Source: Comamonadaceae bacterium PBBC1
GTDB taxonomy: Bacteria; Pseudomonadota; Gammaproteobacteria; Burkholderiales; Burkholderiaceae_C
Direction of reading: 5' to 3'
Assembly: GCA_002256145.1 (NCBI GenBank)
Contig: NKIP01000011.1
Span: 1 to 64,000 of the forward strand
DNA length: 64,000 bases
The position numbers and the translations under genes are program-made. Positions 47,842-57,134 of this stretch are shown here, in pieces. The notes under the pieces were generated by a model that had not been told where the DNA came from, did not search any database, and saw only the letters and a program-made list of their open reading frames with translations. The first letter of the stretch is position 1, and every line of letters starts with the position of its first letter.

Positions 47842-48407
47842 TAGCGCAAGAAATACGCATCCAGGGTGTTGTCCTTGAAGGGTTGGCCTGGCGCACGGGC
47901 TATCCAACCCAAAAACACACCCAAATAAGCATCGGCAATCGTGAAGCGCTCGCCCACCAGCCAGGTGCGCGTTTGTAAATGCGCCGCGATGGGCGCGAGC
48001 GCCTGACTCAAGAGCGCGATGCCACTGGCACGCACCTGATCGTGCTGCGCAACATCTGCGTGGTAGCGCCCCGGCCGGTTGATCGGCCTGAACGATCCGG
48101 TGTGCACCTCGCTGCTGAGATATCCCAACCACGACTGGATCTGAGCCCGCTCCACACTGCCCGCAGGCGCAAACAGGGGGGTGCCCGGCTTCAGGTCTGC
48201 CAGAAAAGGCAAGATGGCCGTGTTCTCGGTGATCACCGTGCCATCGTCCAGCAGCAAGGCGGGCACACGGCCAAAGGGGTTGATCTGCTTGTGCAGGCTC
48301 TGTGGGTCGGTGAGTGAGACCGTCACCACTTCGATGGGCAAGCCCAGCTCGTGCACCAATACATGACTGGCAAAACTGCAGGCACCGGGGGCGATGAACA
48401 ATTTCAT
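47751..48407 (-). CDS. Glutathione S-transferase family protein
   Basis: A 218-residue GST. N-terminal thioredoxin-like domain: MKLFIAPGACSFASHVLVHE with the beta-class GACS active site, INPFGRVPALLLDDG and the cis-Pro, TENTAIL (Glu-Asn for glutathione). The C-terminal helical domain has FTIADAYLGVFLGW. It is the last gene of the organosulfur operon, 8 bases after the sulfatase gene. It may process electrophilic products or thiol-linked sulfur; substrate unknown. Confidence 0.9.
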   Translation of the reverse strand: MKLFIAPGACSFASHVLVHELGLPIEVVTVSLTDPQSLHKQINPFGRVPALLLDDGTVITENTAILPFLADLKPGTPLFAPAGSVERAQIQSWLGYLSSEVHTGSFRPINRPGRYHADVAQHDQVRASGIALLSQALAPIAAHLQTRTWLVGERFTIADAYLGVFLGWIARAPGQPFKDNTLDAYFLRYQQRPAVIAAFEAEAVLLHTDTGANNKTSK

Positions 48408-48415
48408 AGGAATCC

Positions 48416-49747
48416 TCAAATGCTGGCCCGCGTGGCGCGTTCGGGCTGGTAACGGTCCGCCTGGATGTCTGGCGTCACGCCGTGGGTGAACACCTCGTCG
48501 GTGATCGGGATGAACTGGGCGTTCCAGACCTCCCATTTCTGGCGCAAGCGGGCAAACACCTCGGGCTCATTGTCCTTGAGGTTGGCGCGCTCGAGCGTGT
48601 CGGTGACCACATCGAACAGGAATTCGTGCTCGTTGATTTTGAGGTACTTGTAAGGCCCCTCGCGCACAGCCCGCTGGCCTTGCGCCTTGTAGCGCCAAAA
48701 CAGGCTGCGCTCGTGCACCGGGGCCTGGCCCTGCAGCACGGGCAGGATGTTCTCGCCGTCGGGTGCGTAGTCGGGATGCGGCTGCAACCCCGTAGCGGCC
48801 AGCAAGGTGGGCAGCCAGTCCATGCTGATGGTCACCTGCTCGCTCACCTGCGGCTTGAGGCCCGCTGGCCAGCGCAGCAATGTGGGCACGCGCAAGCCAC
48901 CTTCGAGCAGTTCGGTCTTCTGCCCGGTGAAGGGCCAGGTCTTGGCAAAGCGCTCGCCGCCGTTGTCGCTGCTGAACACGACGATGGTGTTGTCATCCAG
49001 TCCCTGACTTTTCAGCTGGCCCAGCACCTGCCCCACGGCCGCGTCGAGCGATCGCACCATGCGTGCATAAGTGGCCAGGTTGCCGCCGTCGTAATGAAAC
49101 AAGTCTTTCAGGTTGCGCGAGACTTCCTCGTCCTCCGGCCCCACCCAGGGCCAGTGCGGCGCGGTGAAGTGCAGCGACAAAAAGAAAGGCTTGTCTTGGG
49201 ACTGCTGGCCGATCCAGGCGCTGGCCTCATCGGCCAGCAGCTGCGTGTAGTAGCCCACGCGCGCCACCGGCACCTCGCCCTCGTACAAATCACGAGGCAC
49301 CGCCTCGCCAACGCCCGGCTTGTGGGTGAAGTAGTCGATGGCACCACCGTAATTGCCAAAAAAACGCTGGTAACCACTCTTGAGCGGACCGAAGCTGGGC
49401 AGGCTGCCCAGGTGCCACTTGCCGATCAGCGCGGTGTTGTAGCCCGCATCGCGCAGGAGCGAGGGCAGCGTGGGGTGTTCGGGCGGCAGGCCATAGCGCT
49501 GCGCCTGCCGTACCAAAGGCTCTTCCAGCCCGCCACGAAAGTGGTATTGGTAGCGCCCGGTGATCAGCGCAAAGCGCGTGGCCGAGCACACTGCCGAATT
49601 GGCATAGGCCTGCGTGAAGCGCACGCCCTCGGCGGCCATCAAGTCCAGATTGGGCGTGGTAAAGGCCGTCTGACCGTACACACTCAGGTCGGCCCAGCCC
49701 AGGTCATCGGCCAGTATGAAAACAATGTTGGGTTGCTTGGTGCTCAT
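48416..49747 (-). CDS. Cytosolic sulfatase (arylsulfatase family)
   Basis: A 443-residue formylglycine sulfatase. Metal ligands ADD at residues 13-15; the FGly motif is CSATR at residues 54-58 followed by FALITGRY, so Cys is the modified residue and Ala replaces the usual Pro of CxPxR. Lys110-His112 in GKWHLG, His198 and Asp261-Asn262 complete the active site. No signal peptide, so it would work in the cytoplasm on sulfate esters imported by the adjacent ABC transporter, 4 bases downstream of a binding-protein gene. Activation would need an FGE or anSME enzyme not in the window. Confidence 0.92.
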   Translation of the reverse strand: MSTKQPNIVFILADDLGWADLSVYGQTAFTTPNLDLMAAEGVRFTQAYANSAVCSATRFALITGRYQYHFRGGLEEPLVRQAQRYGLPPEHPTLPSLLRDAGYNTALIGKWHLGSLPSFGPLKSGYQRFFGNYGGAIDYFTHKPGVGEAVPRDLYEGEVPVARVGYYTQLLADEASAWIGQQSQDKPFFLSLHFTAPHWPWVGPEDEEVSRNLKDLFHYDGGNLATYARMVRSLDAAVGQVLGQLKSQGLDDNTIVVFSSDNGGERFAKTWPFTGQKTELLEGGLRVPTLLRWPAGLKPQVSEQVTISMDWLPTLLAATGLQPHPDYAPDGENILPVLQGQAPVHERSLFWRYKAQGQRAVREGPYKYLKINEHEFLFDVVTDTLERANLKDNEPEVFARLRQKWEVWNAQFIPITDEVFTHGVTPDIQADRYQPERATRASI

Positions 49748-49751
49748 GGGA

Positions 49752-50873
49752 TCACTTGGCCTTGGGTTTGACGGCTTTGCCGACGGCCTGACCTTGTGCG
49801 TCCAGCTCGGTCCAAAACTTCTCCAGCTTCAAGTCCTTGATGGCCTGCTGCACAAACTGCGGCGCAAACCAATCCTTGACCGCAAAGCCCTGCTTGATCA
49901 AGCCCAGCTTCAGGCCCTCGTCCACCACACGCTGGTAGTCGGCCACCAGGTCTTCGTCGATCAGCGGCGAGAAACGCTCCTTGAGGTTTTCGCCTTCAAA
50001 CTCCGACCGGATGCCCAGCTCTGGGTTGCCACTGTGCTCGATGGACAGCTTGATGAAAGCCTCGCGGTTGGATTCTTGTGACGCGAAGTGCGCCGCACGC
50101 ACCAGCTGCTTGACCAGACGTACCGTCACCTCGGGGTATTTGGCGATGAAGTCTTCGGTGGCCAGCACACCCGCGTCAATCTTGAACTCCGCGCCACGCC
50201 CCTTCGTGCTGAGCGGGATGTTCACGCCCTTGTCCTTGAGCAAAAACAGGTCCGAGCCGCCAAAGGTCGCGTCGATCTCCTTGGCCACCACAGCGGTCTT
50301 GGAGCTGGGCCAGTCCAGATTGATGAGCTTCACGTCTTTTTCGGTCAAGCCGGCGGACGCCAGCAGGTTGTCAAAAGGCCGCTGGTAGGCCGTGCCCTTG
50401 AGCACCGAAATTTTCTTGCCCTTGAGGTCGGCCACGGTCTTGATGTCCACGCCCGGCGCGGTGGCCAGGTAGCTGTTCGAGCCCCGGCCCGAGGCAAAGA
50501 TGTACTTGGTCGGCAAACCACGTGCACGGCCAATCACCGAAGCCAGGTCACCCAAAAACACCACGTCCAGCTGCTTGGCTGCGAGCCCCTCGGCAATGGC
50601 CGGGCCAGCGCCGCGAAAGAAGCTCCATTCGACCTTGATGCCATCTTTGGCGAACTCCTGCTCCAGCCACTTGTGCGACTGCACCACCGTGAGCGGCCCG
50701 GCGCTGGTCGAAGGCTTGCCCGCCGTGCCCAGGTCGGGAGAGCCGATGCGGATCACCGTGGGGGCGTCGGCTGCGTACGATGCAGCAGACCATAAGAGCG
50801 CGGTGCTGGCCAAAGCGAACAAGGCCGAAGCCACCACGCGGCGGGGGATGCGGTGAGTCAAAGTAGTTTTCAT
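49752..50873 (-). CDS. Organosulfur ABC substrate-binding protein 1
   Basis: A 373-residue periplasmic binding protein of the SsuA/TauA/AtsR group (NMT1-like fold) with an N-terminal signal peptide (about residues 1-35, ending ASYAAD). Motifs: IRIGSPDLGTAGKPSTS, EFAKDGIKVEWSFFRGAGPAI and VADLKGKKISVLKGTAYQ. It differs from the second binding protein at the head of the same operon in the ligand region. It is encoded after the ATPase and just before the sulfatase, suggesting an organic sulfate ester as ligand; that is inference. Confidence 0.88.
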   Translation of the reverse strand: MKTTLTHRIPRRVVASALFALASTALLWSAASYAADAPTVIRIGSPDLGTAGKPSTSAGPLTVVQSHKWLEQEFAKDGIKVEWSFFRGAGPAIAEGLAAKQLDVVFLGDLASVIGRARGLPTKYIFASGRGSNSYLATAPGVDIKTVADLKGKKISVLKGTAYQRPFDNLLASAGLTEKDVKLINLDWPSSKTAVVAKEIDATFGGSDLFLLKDKGVNIPLSTKGRGAEFKIDAGVLATEDFIAKYPEVTVRLVKQLVRAAHFASQESNREAFIKLSIEHSGNPELGIRSEFEGENLKERFSPLIDEDLVADYQRVVDEGLKLGLIKQGFAVKDWFAPQFVQQAIKDLKLEKFWTELDAQGQAVGKAVKPKAK

Positions 50874-50899
50874 GTTGTGCTTTCAGAGTTTCAAAAAAA

Positions 50900-51736
50900 T
50901 CAAACGGCGAACTGCCAGGCGTCAATGTCGGCTTTGGCGCTCAGCGGCTCGCGCAAAGGCGGTTCGGCCAGGTCGGCAGGGGAATGCTCGGCAAACTCAG
51001 CCAGCACCCGGTCCTTGACCTGGGCAAAGGCGTAGCTGGCGCGGTCGCGCGGGTGCGGCAGGTCCACAGGAATCGTGCGGCGGATGCGACCCGGGCGGGG
51101 CTCCATCACCACCACGCGGTCGCCCAGGTACACGGCCTCTTCCACGTCGTGCGTCACCAAAATCATGGTGATGCCCTCGCTTTGCCAGATGCGCTTGAGC
51201 TCTTGCTGCAAGTGGGCGCGGGTCATCGCGTCCAGTGCGCCAAAGGGCTCGTCCAGCAACAAAATCTCGGGCCGGTTGACCAGCGCACGGGCAATCGCCA
51301 CGCGCTGCGACATGCCGCCCGACAACTGGTAGGGATAGGCTTTTTCAAAACCCTGCAGGCCCACCAGCGCGATGTGCTCGCGCACGGCGATGCGGCGCTG
51401 GCCCTCGGTCTGGTTCGAGTTGAGCAGGCCCAGACCAATGTTTTCTTCCACGGTGAGCCAAGGGAACAGCCGATGCTCCTGAAACACGATGCCGCGCTGC
51501 AGGCTGGTGCCCTTGACGCGCTGACCGTCCAGCGCGATCTCGCCGTCGTAGCCTTCTTCGAGCCCGATGATCAGGCGCAGCAACGTGCTCTTGCCGCAGC
51601 CGCTCGTGCCCACAATGCTCACAAACTCGCCCGGCGCGATGCTCAGGTTGATGTCCTGCAACACAGGCAGGGTGTCGCCCTTGACCTGGTAGTTTTTGTA
51701 AAGGCCCGTGATGGCCAAGATTCCGGCGTGTGCCAT
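50900..51736 (-). CDS. Organosulfur ABC transporter ATPase (SsuB/TauB-like)
   Basis: A 278-residue ABC ATPase with Walker [11 protein letters not shown]-loop FQEHRLFPW, signature LSGGMSQR and Walker [16 protein letters not shown]. The FPWxTVEEN segment after the Q-loop is typical of nitrate/sulfonate/taurine importers. I start at [10 protein letters not shown]; an ATG 14 codons upstream overlaps the permease gene. It is the only ATPase in the seven-gene operon, so it must serve both permeases. Confidence 0.93.
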   Translation of the reverse strand: MAHAGILAITGLYKNYQVKGDTLPVLQDINLSIAPGEFVSIVGTSGCGKSTLLRLIIGLEEGYDGEIALDGQRVKGTSLQRGIVFQEHRLFPWLTVEENIGLGLLNSNQTEGQRRIAVREHIALVGLQGFEKAYPYQLSGGMSQRVAIARALVNRPEILLLDEPFGALDAMTRAHLQQELKRIWQSEGITMILVTHDVEEAVYLGDRVVVMEPRPGRIRRTIPVDLPHPRDRASYAFAQVKDRVLAEFAEHSPADLAEPPLREPLSAKADIDAWQFAV

Positions 51737-51747
51737 GAGGGGGTCTT

Positions 51748-52524
51748 TCAATACTGGGCAATAGTCTTTTGACGCCATGCCAACAAACGTTTTTCAATCA
51801 ATGACAGCGCGAGGTTGAGCCCATAGCCCACCGCGCCGATCACCAGTACGCCAAACAGCACGAGATCCATCCAGAAGTGCTCGCGCCCGTCGATCAGGGT
51901 GTTGCCAATGCCCTTGCCCGAGACGAGCAGGTACTCGGCCCCCAGCGTGGCCAGCCAGGTGTAGATGAGTGACAGGTGAATGCCGGTGAAGATGGATGGC
52001 GCCGCCGCAGGCAAGACCACGCGCCGCCAAAGCTGCAGCGGCGTGAAGGCAAACACCCGCGCCACCTCGATCAGCTCACGCGGCACGCTGCGAAAACCCT
52101 CAAAGGTGTTGAGCACCACAGGAAAGAATGCCGCCAGCGCGATGAAGGCGATCTTGGCGCTGTCACCCAGGCCAAACCACACCGACAGGAGCGGAATCCA
52201 CGCGAACAGCGAAATCTGCTTGAGCGTGTGAAAGCTCGGACCCAGCAGCTTTTCAAACCAGCGCGAGCCACCCAGCAGGGAGCCAAACAACAGACCCGCC
52301 AGCGTGCCGATCACAAAGCCCTGCGCATCGCGCCACAAGCTGGCCGACAGCGCAACCCACAGCTCGCCACTGCTGACCTGCAGCACAGCTCGGTCCCAGA
52401 CCGCTACGGGCGACACCAGGATCGGCGATGTGGACCACTGGCGATCCACCGCGAGCCACCACAGCAGAAGCAAGGCCGCAGGCAGCACCAGGCCGCGCAG
52501 TTTGTTGAAGTGAAGAGAAGTCAT
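51748..52524 (-). CDS. Organosulfur ABC transporter permease A
   Basis: A 258-residue SsuC/TauC-like permease with six helices and the EAA loop RVFAFTPLQLWRRVVLPAAAP. Start MTSLHFNKL follows a strong GGGGTGG site. Neighbour to a second permease; the two probably form a heterodimer rather than the usual homodimer of SsuC. 13 bases after permease B. Confidence 0.92.
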   Translation of the reverse strand: MTSLHFNKLRGLVLPAALLLLWWLAVDRQWSTSPILVSPVAVWDRAVLQVSSGELWVALSASLWRDAQGFVIGTLAGLLFGSLLGGSRWFEKLLGPSFHTLKQISLFAWIPLLSVWFGLGDSAKIAFIALAAFFPVVLNTFEGFRSVPRELIEVARVFAFTPLQLWRRVVLPAAAPSIFTGIHLSLIYTWLATLGAEYLLVSGKGIGNTLIDGREHFWMDLVLFGVLVIGAVGYGLNLALSLIEKRLLAWRQKTIAQY

Positions 52525-52537
52525 ATTTCCACCCCCT

Positions 52538-53446
52538 TCACAAACCCGGCTTGCGCCAGCGCAGCAGGTGCGACTCGGCCGCACCCAGCACCTTGTCGAT
52601 CAGGTAGCCCAACACACCCACTACCACCACGGCGGCCAGCACGATGTCGAGCTGGAACAACTGGCGGCCATAGACGATCATGAAACCAATGCCCTCGGAC
52701 GAGGCCAGCAACTCCACCACCACCAAGGCCAGCCAGGCGTGGGTGAAGCCGTAGCGCAGCCCGTTCCAGATCTGCGCCGTGGCGGCCGGGAACACCACCT
52801 TGGTGAGTAACTGCCAGCGCGTGAAGCGAAACACCTTGGCCACCTCCACATGCGCGTTGGCCACGCCCTGAATGCCCTGGCAGGTGTTGACCGCCACAGG
52901 CACCAGCGCCGCCTTGGCAATCAGCAAGAACTTGAGCGCCTCGTCAATGCCCACCAGCAGCATGAGCAGCGGCAACCAGCCAATGACAGGCACCTGGCTG
53001 ATGGCCTTGAACAGCGGGAACACATAGGCGTTGAAGCTGCGGGACAAACCCAGCCCCACGCCCAGCGCCAAACCCACCGACGCGCCAATGCCAAAGCCAT
53101 ACAGCACGCGCACCGCGCTGATCTGCAGGTTGTCCAGCAGCTCGCCCGAGTGGGTCAGGTCCACCAGCGTGGCCCACACTTGCTGCGGGCTGGGCAGCAC
53201 CTGCAAGGCAATCCACTCGTAGTGACTGGACAAAGCCCACAAGCCCAGCAAGAGCAATGGCACCACCCAGGCCAGCAACCAGTCCAGAGCCCAGGCACGC
53301 AGCCCTTGCAGCCAGGCCCGGCTGCGTGCAGGCGCTAACGGGCGGGCGGTTTTATGCTGGGGCGTCACGGGCAATGACGAGGTGATGGCAGAGGACAAAG
53401 CCGAAGGCACATTGACCGACAGCACCAAATTCAAAACACCAGGCAT
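52538..53446 (-). CDS. Organosulfur ABC transporter permease B
   Basis: A 302-residue permease of the same family as its neighbour, with an N-terminal extension of about 50 residues rich in Pro, Ser and Ala before the first helix. EAA loop KVFRFTRWQLLTKVVFPAATAQ. It follows the binding-protein gene by 12 bases. The divergence from permease A suggests two different subunits of one transporter. Confidence 0.92.
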   Translation of the reverse strand: MPGVLNLVLSVNVPSALSSAITSSLPVTPQHKTARPLAPARSRAWLQGLRAWALDWLLAWVVPLLLLGLWALSSHYEWIALQVLPSPQQVWATLVDLTHSGELLDNLQISAVRVLYGFGIGASVGLALGVGLGLSRSFNAYVFPLFKAISQVPVIGWLPLLMLLVGIDEALKFLLIAKAALVPVAVNTCQGIQGVANAHVEVAKVFRFTRWQLLTKVVFPAATAQIWNGLRYGFTHAWLALVVVELLASSEGIGFMIVYGRQLFQLDIVLAAVVVVGVLGYLIDKVLGAAESHLLRWRKPGL

Positions 53447-53458
53447 TCGACACCCCGC

Positions 53459-54535
53459 TCAGCGGCCGACCTGCTGGCCGTTGGCCGCATAGGCAGGCCA
53501 GTAGTTTTCGAGCTTGAGTTCCTTGAGCGCGGCATTCAGGTAGCTGCGGTCAAACCAGCTGTCGATCTCGGGCTTGGCCCGGGTCAGCTTGAGCTCAAAC
53601 GACTCGTTGGCCGCATCCTTGTAACGCGCCACCAAGAAGGGATCGAGCAATGGCGACTGGCGCACGCGCAGCGGCTGGCCAATAAAGTCTTCGCGCCAAA
53701 TCTTGTCGGGATATTCTGTCTTGCCCCAAGCCTCGAAGAGTTCATTGCGGCGGTTCTCGTCCGAGTATTTGTGCGCGGTCTTGACCAAGACTTTGACAAC
53801 TCGGCCCACAGCCTTGGGGTACTTGAGGGCGAAATCATCCGTCACCAGCAAAGCCAGCTGTCGCGTGTACTTGTAGTTGTCTTCGTGCGCCGACCAAATG
53901 ATTTTGGCCAAGCCTTTGTCACGCAAATCAAACAAACCCACATATCCAAACACCGCATCCACATCGCGGGTGGCCAAAGCAGCGTTGGTGCCCGCGTGGT
54001 CCAGGTTGATCAGCTTGACATCTCTTTCCTTCAAGCCATGATCGGCCAACGCACGCACAGCGGCGAGATGCAAGTTGGTGCCCTTGAACACCGCCACCTT
54101 TTTGCCACGCAAGTCCTCGATGCGCGTGATGCCTGAATCGGGCAAGACACCGAGGTACAAACCGGCTCGTACGCCACTGCCCGCAATGATGCGGGTTTTG
54201 ACACCTGCCACGCGGTGCACGATGGAAGGCAAGTCGCCCTGCCAGGCAAAGTCCAGCTGCTTGTTGACCAGCGCCTCGTTGACGGCTGGGCCTGCACCCT
54301 TGAAGAAAATCCACTCGACCTTGGTGCCGTCTTTGCGGAACTCTTCTTCAATCACCTTGTCCGTATAGGCCAGCGCCGTGGTGCTGCCACCATGGCGCAC
54401 CGGGTTGCCCACGCCCCCGGTGGCCACGCCAATGCGGATCACGGCAGGCGCCTCTGTTTTGGCGTCTTGCGCCTGCGCCACTGCGCCCCCCAACAGGCCC
54501 CAAGCCAAAGCCCAAAGGGCAATTCGTCTGTTCAT
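53459..54535 (-). CDS. Organosulfur ABC substrate-binding protein 2
   Basis: A 358-residue binding protein with a signal peptide (residues 1-22, ending AVAQAQ), similar in fold to the first one but clearly divergent: GVATGGVGNPVRHGGSTTALAY, EFRKDGTKVEWIFFKGAGPAVNE and WSAHEDNYKYTRQLALLV (key part WSAHEDNYKY). It is the first gene of the seven-gene operon, behind a 120-base leader. Having two binding proteins with one transporter suggests two classes of ligand, such as sulfonates and sulfate esters; not testable from sequence. Confidence 0.9.
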   Translation of the reverse strand: MNRRIALWALAWGLLGGAVAQAQDAKTEAPAVIRIGVATGGVGNPVRHGGSTTALAYTDKVIEEEFRKDGTKVEWIFFKGAGPAVNEALVNKQLDFAWQGDLPSIVHRVAGVKTRIIAGSGVRAGLYLGVLPDSGITRIEDLRGKKVAVFKGTNLHLAAVRALADHGLKERDVKLINLDHAGTNAALATRDVDAVFGYVGLFDLRDKGLAKIIWSAHEDNYKYTRQLALLVTDDFALKYPKAVGRVVKVLVKTAHKYSDENRRNELFEAWGKTEYPDKIWREDFIGQPLRVRQSPLLDPFLVARYKDAANESFELKLTRAKPEIDSWFDRSYLNAALKELKLENYWPAYAANGQQVGR

Positions 54536-54657
54536 TACTCACTCCTTGTTTGTGCAATGGAGTGACTTTATTCACGCGGCCTTGTGATGAAAACGAATCA
54601 AATCAGATAAGAAATTGCTTAGATGATTTCTCCATATCTTTATCTGCCATGTAGCCA

Positions 54658-54685
54658 TAAAAAAACCCACGGCTTTCGCCGTGGG
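54658..54685 (-). terminator. Intrinsic terminator after the TauD-like gene
   Basis: CCCACGGC pairs perfectly with GCCGTGGG around a four-base loop, followed on the minus strand by TTTTTTTA. It lies 43 bases past the stop of the dioxygenase gene and insulates it from the organosulfur operon. Confidence 0.93.
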
Positions 54686-54727
54686 CCAAATGAACCCGCC
54701 AAGGTTCAGGAGACAAATGGTGTGCGA

Positions 54728-55597
54728 TCAGAACGCATGATCGGCGGTGAAGGTGATGCGGTGCAGCTTGCGGTGCTGCGGGAAGTAGTCGCCCACGGCG
54801 TAGTGCTGGGTAGACCGGTTGTCCCACACGGCCAGGGTGTTGGGCTGCCAGCGCAGGCGGGCCTGGTATTCGGGCACGGTCACGAGCGCATACAGCTGCG
54901 TGAGCAGCGCGTCGCTCTGGGCGCGGGGCAGGCCTTTGATGTGGCTCGTGAATGTGGGGTTCACATACAAAATCTTTTTGCCGGTGATCGGGTGCACGCG
55001 CACCACGGGGTGTTCCACCGGGGAGTATTTGGCGCGGGCCTCGGCCAGTTGCTGGCCGCTGCTGTCTTTGCCCAGCAGGTATTCGGTCCAGCGGCTGATT
55101 TCCCAGGTGTGCACGGCCGTGAGCGTTTCCAGGTAGGCCTTGAACTCGGCGGGCAGCTTATCAAACGCCGTGGTCAGGCTGGACCAGATGGTATCGCCGC
55201 CGCTGGCCGGGATGACTTGCGCATACAGGCTGGTGCCCACGGGCGGGTTGTCGCGCCAGGTGATGTCGGCGTGCCAGTTGTTGGCGGCGCTGGGGCGCTG
55301 GGCGGTGCTTTCCACAATCTCGATTTCGGGCTGGCTTTCCACACGCGGGAAGAAGGCTTTGACTTCGTTCACATGGCCAAAGATGCGTGTGAACTCGACC
55401 TGCTGCGCGGGCGTGAGTTGCTGGTCGCGGAAGAAGATGACTTCGTGGCGGGCCAGCGCGTCTTGCAGCTCGGCTTTGGTCACATCGCTCAGGGGCTTGG
55501 ACAAGTCCAGCCCGTGGATGGTGGCACCAATGGTGGGGGTGTAGGGCTCGACCGCAAAGCTGGTGTAGGCCTGGGGCAGATCGTTGAGTTTGGACAT
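54728..55597 (-). CDS. Fe(II)/2-oxoglutarate dioxygenase, TauD/AtsK type
   Basis: A 289-residue TauD-family enzyme that hydroxylates an organosulfur substrate so it breaks down to sulfite/sulfate and an aldehyde. Iron ligands are His109 and Asp111 in WHADITW and His265 in TQHYAVGDY; an Arg in HRKLHRITF binds 2-oxoglutarate. TauD prefers taurine and AtsK alkyl sulfate esters; I cannot tell which. It is a single gene with its own terminator, divergent from the NtaA-type monooxygenase, close to the sulfatase operon, so an ester or sulfonate is likely. Confidence 0.9.
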   Translation of the reverse strand: MSKLNDLPQAYTSFAVEPYTPTIGATIHGLDLSKPLSDVTKAELQDALARHEVIFFRDQQLTPAQQVEFTRIFGHVNEVKAFFPRVESQPEIEIVESTAQRPSAANNWHADITWRDNPPVGTSLYAQVIPASGGDTIWSSLTTAFDKLPAEFKAYLETLTAVHTWEISRWTEYLLGKDSSGQQLAEARAKYSPVEHPVVRVHPITGKKILYVNPTFTSHIKGLPRAQSDALLTQLYALVTVPEYQARLRWQPNTLAVWDNRSTQHYAVGDYFPQHRKLHRITFTADHAF

Positions 55598-55781
55598 CTC
55601 GTGTTCCTTTCTTGATGAGATGGCTCTACCTTAAAAATCATTGGCGCTCAGGTCAAAGAAGCTTTTGGCGCATGCTTATCCGGAAATCAGCAGCGCGCTT
55701 TTTCATGCCATTTGCTTCGTTGTGCGTGCGCGGTGCTCGCCCAAGAATGCCTGTCTCTTCAACTTTTTGACTGGACAGAAC

Positions 55782-57131
55782 ATGAGCAAGAAACAACTCC
55801 GGCTGGGCGCTTTCATCATGCCCACGGGCCACCACATTGCCGCCTGGCGGCACCCCGGCTCGCAGGCCGATTCGGGCGTCAACATCGACCACTACATCGA
55901 AGTCGCCAAAACCGCAGAGCGCGGCTTGTTTGACCAGGTGTTTGTGGCCGACAGCCCCGGCATCTGGCACCAGGGCGATGACGAGTCGTTCAGCCGCCAG
56001 GGGCGCGTGTCGCACTTCGAGCCGGTCACGCTGTGGGCCGCGCTGTCTGCCGTCACCAAACACATCGGCTTTGTGGCCACGGCATCGACCACTTACGAAG
56101 ACCCGTTTTTGCTGGCGCGCAAGTTCGCGTCACTCGACCACATCAGCAAAGGCCGCGCCGCCTGGAACGTGGTGACCACCAGCGCCGAGGCGGTGCATGG
56201 CAACTTTGGGCTGGACGCGCACCCTGACCCGGCCACGCGCTACGAACGCGCCCACGAGTTTGTGGACGTGGTCAAAGGCCTGTGGGACAGTTTTGAAGAC
56301 GATGCCTTCAGCCGCAACAAAGAGACCGGCGTTTACTTTGACCCGCAAAAGCTGCACAAGCTCAACCATGTGGGCAAGCACCTCAAGGTATCAGGCCCGC
56401 TCAACATCGAGCGGCCACCGCAAGGCCACCCGGTGATCGTGCAGGCAGGCTCCAGCGAAGACGGCAAAGAGCTGGCCGCCGCCACCGCCGAGGCCATCTT
56501 CACCGCCTGGACGAGCTTGGCCGAAGCGCAAGCCTTTTACGCCGATGTGAAAGGCCGCTTGCCCAAATACGGCCGCACGCCCGATCAGCTGCTGGTCTTG
56601 CCAGGCATCTCGCCCGTGGTGGGCCGCACGCAAGCAGAAGCCGACGCCAAATGGGCTGCGCTGCAAAAGCTGATTCACCCATCGGTCGGGCTGGGCACGC
56701 TGGCCCCGTTCTGGCCCTTGGACGAATTGCAAAAGTGGGACCTGGATGCCCCACCGCCCTACTACCCCGAGCCGCCCAAGGGCATCAACAGCCGCGCCCA
56801 TGTGGTGATCGAGCTGGCTCGGCGCGAGAAGTACACCATCCGCCAGCTCTACGAATATTTGGCCGGCGCTCGCGGCCACCTGGTGGTCGTGGGCACCCCG
56901 GCCAAAATTGCCGACACGATTCAGGAGTGGTTTGAAAACGGCGCAGCCGACGGCTTCAACGTGATGCCGCCCGTGCTGCCCGAATCGCTGAACGGCTTTG
57001 TGGATCTGGTGATCCCCGAGCTGCAACGCCGTGGCCTGTTTCGCACCGCCTACGAAGGCAGCACCCTGCGCGAGAATCTCGGCTTGGCGCGGCCTGAGAG
57101 CCGGTATGCGAATGTGAAAAAGGTTGCTTGA
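55782..57131 (+). CDS. NtaA/SnaA/DszA-type flavin monooxygenase 1
   Basis: A 449-residue bacterial-luciferase-like (LLM) flavin-dependent monooxygenase. It starts MSKKQLRLGAFIMPTGHHIAAWRHP and has DQVFVADSPGIWHQG, FVATASTTYEDPFLLARKFASLDHI (key part STTYEDPFLLARKF) and the RAAWNVVTTS core of the NtaA/SnaA/SoxA/DszA group that opens ring or C-S bonds, for example of sulfones or aromatic sulfur compounds. The extension upstream of MSKK is non-family. It lacks an adjacent flavin reductase. Divergent from the TauD-like gene across a 184-base spacer. Confidence 0.9.
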   Translation: MSKKQLRLGAFIMPTGHHIAAWRHPGSQADSGVNIDHYIEVAKTAERGLFDQVFVADSPGIWHQGDDESFSRQGRVSHFEPVTLWAALSAVTKHIGFVATASTTYEDPFLLARKFASLDHISKGRAAWNVVTTSAEAVHGNFGLDAHPDPATRYERAHEFVDVVKGLWDSFEDDAFSRNKETGVYFDPQKLHKLNHVGKHLKVSGPLNIERPPQGHPVIVQAGSSEDGKELAAATAEAIFTAWTSLAEAQAFYADVKGRLPKYGRTPDQLLVLPGISPVVGRTQAEADAKWAALQKLIHPSVGLGTLAPFWPLDELQKWDLDAPPPYYPEPPKGINSRAHVVIELARREKYTIRQLYEYLAGARGHLVVVGTPAKIADTIQEWFENGAADGFNVMPPVLPESLNGFVDLVIPELQRRGLFRTAYEGSTLRENLGLARPESRYANVKKVA

Positions 57132-57134
57132 ACC

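Noticed and set aside
49565..49600. Sulfatase judged inactive because the CxPxR motif lacks Pro
   Set aside because: Ala at that position still fits the broader C-x-A/P-x-R consensus, and all other active-site residues are present.
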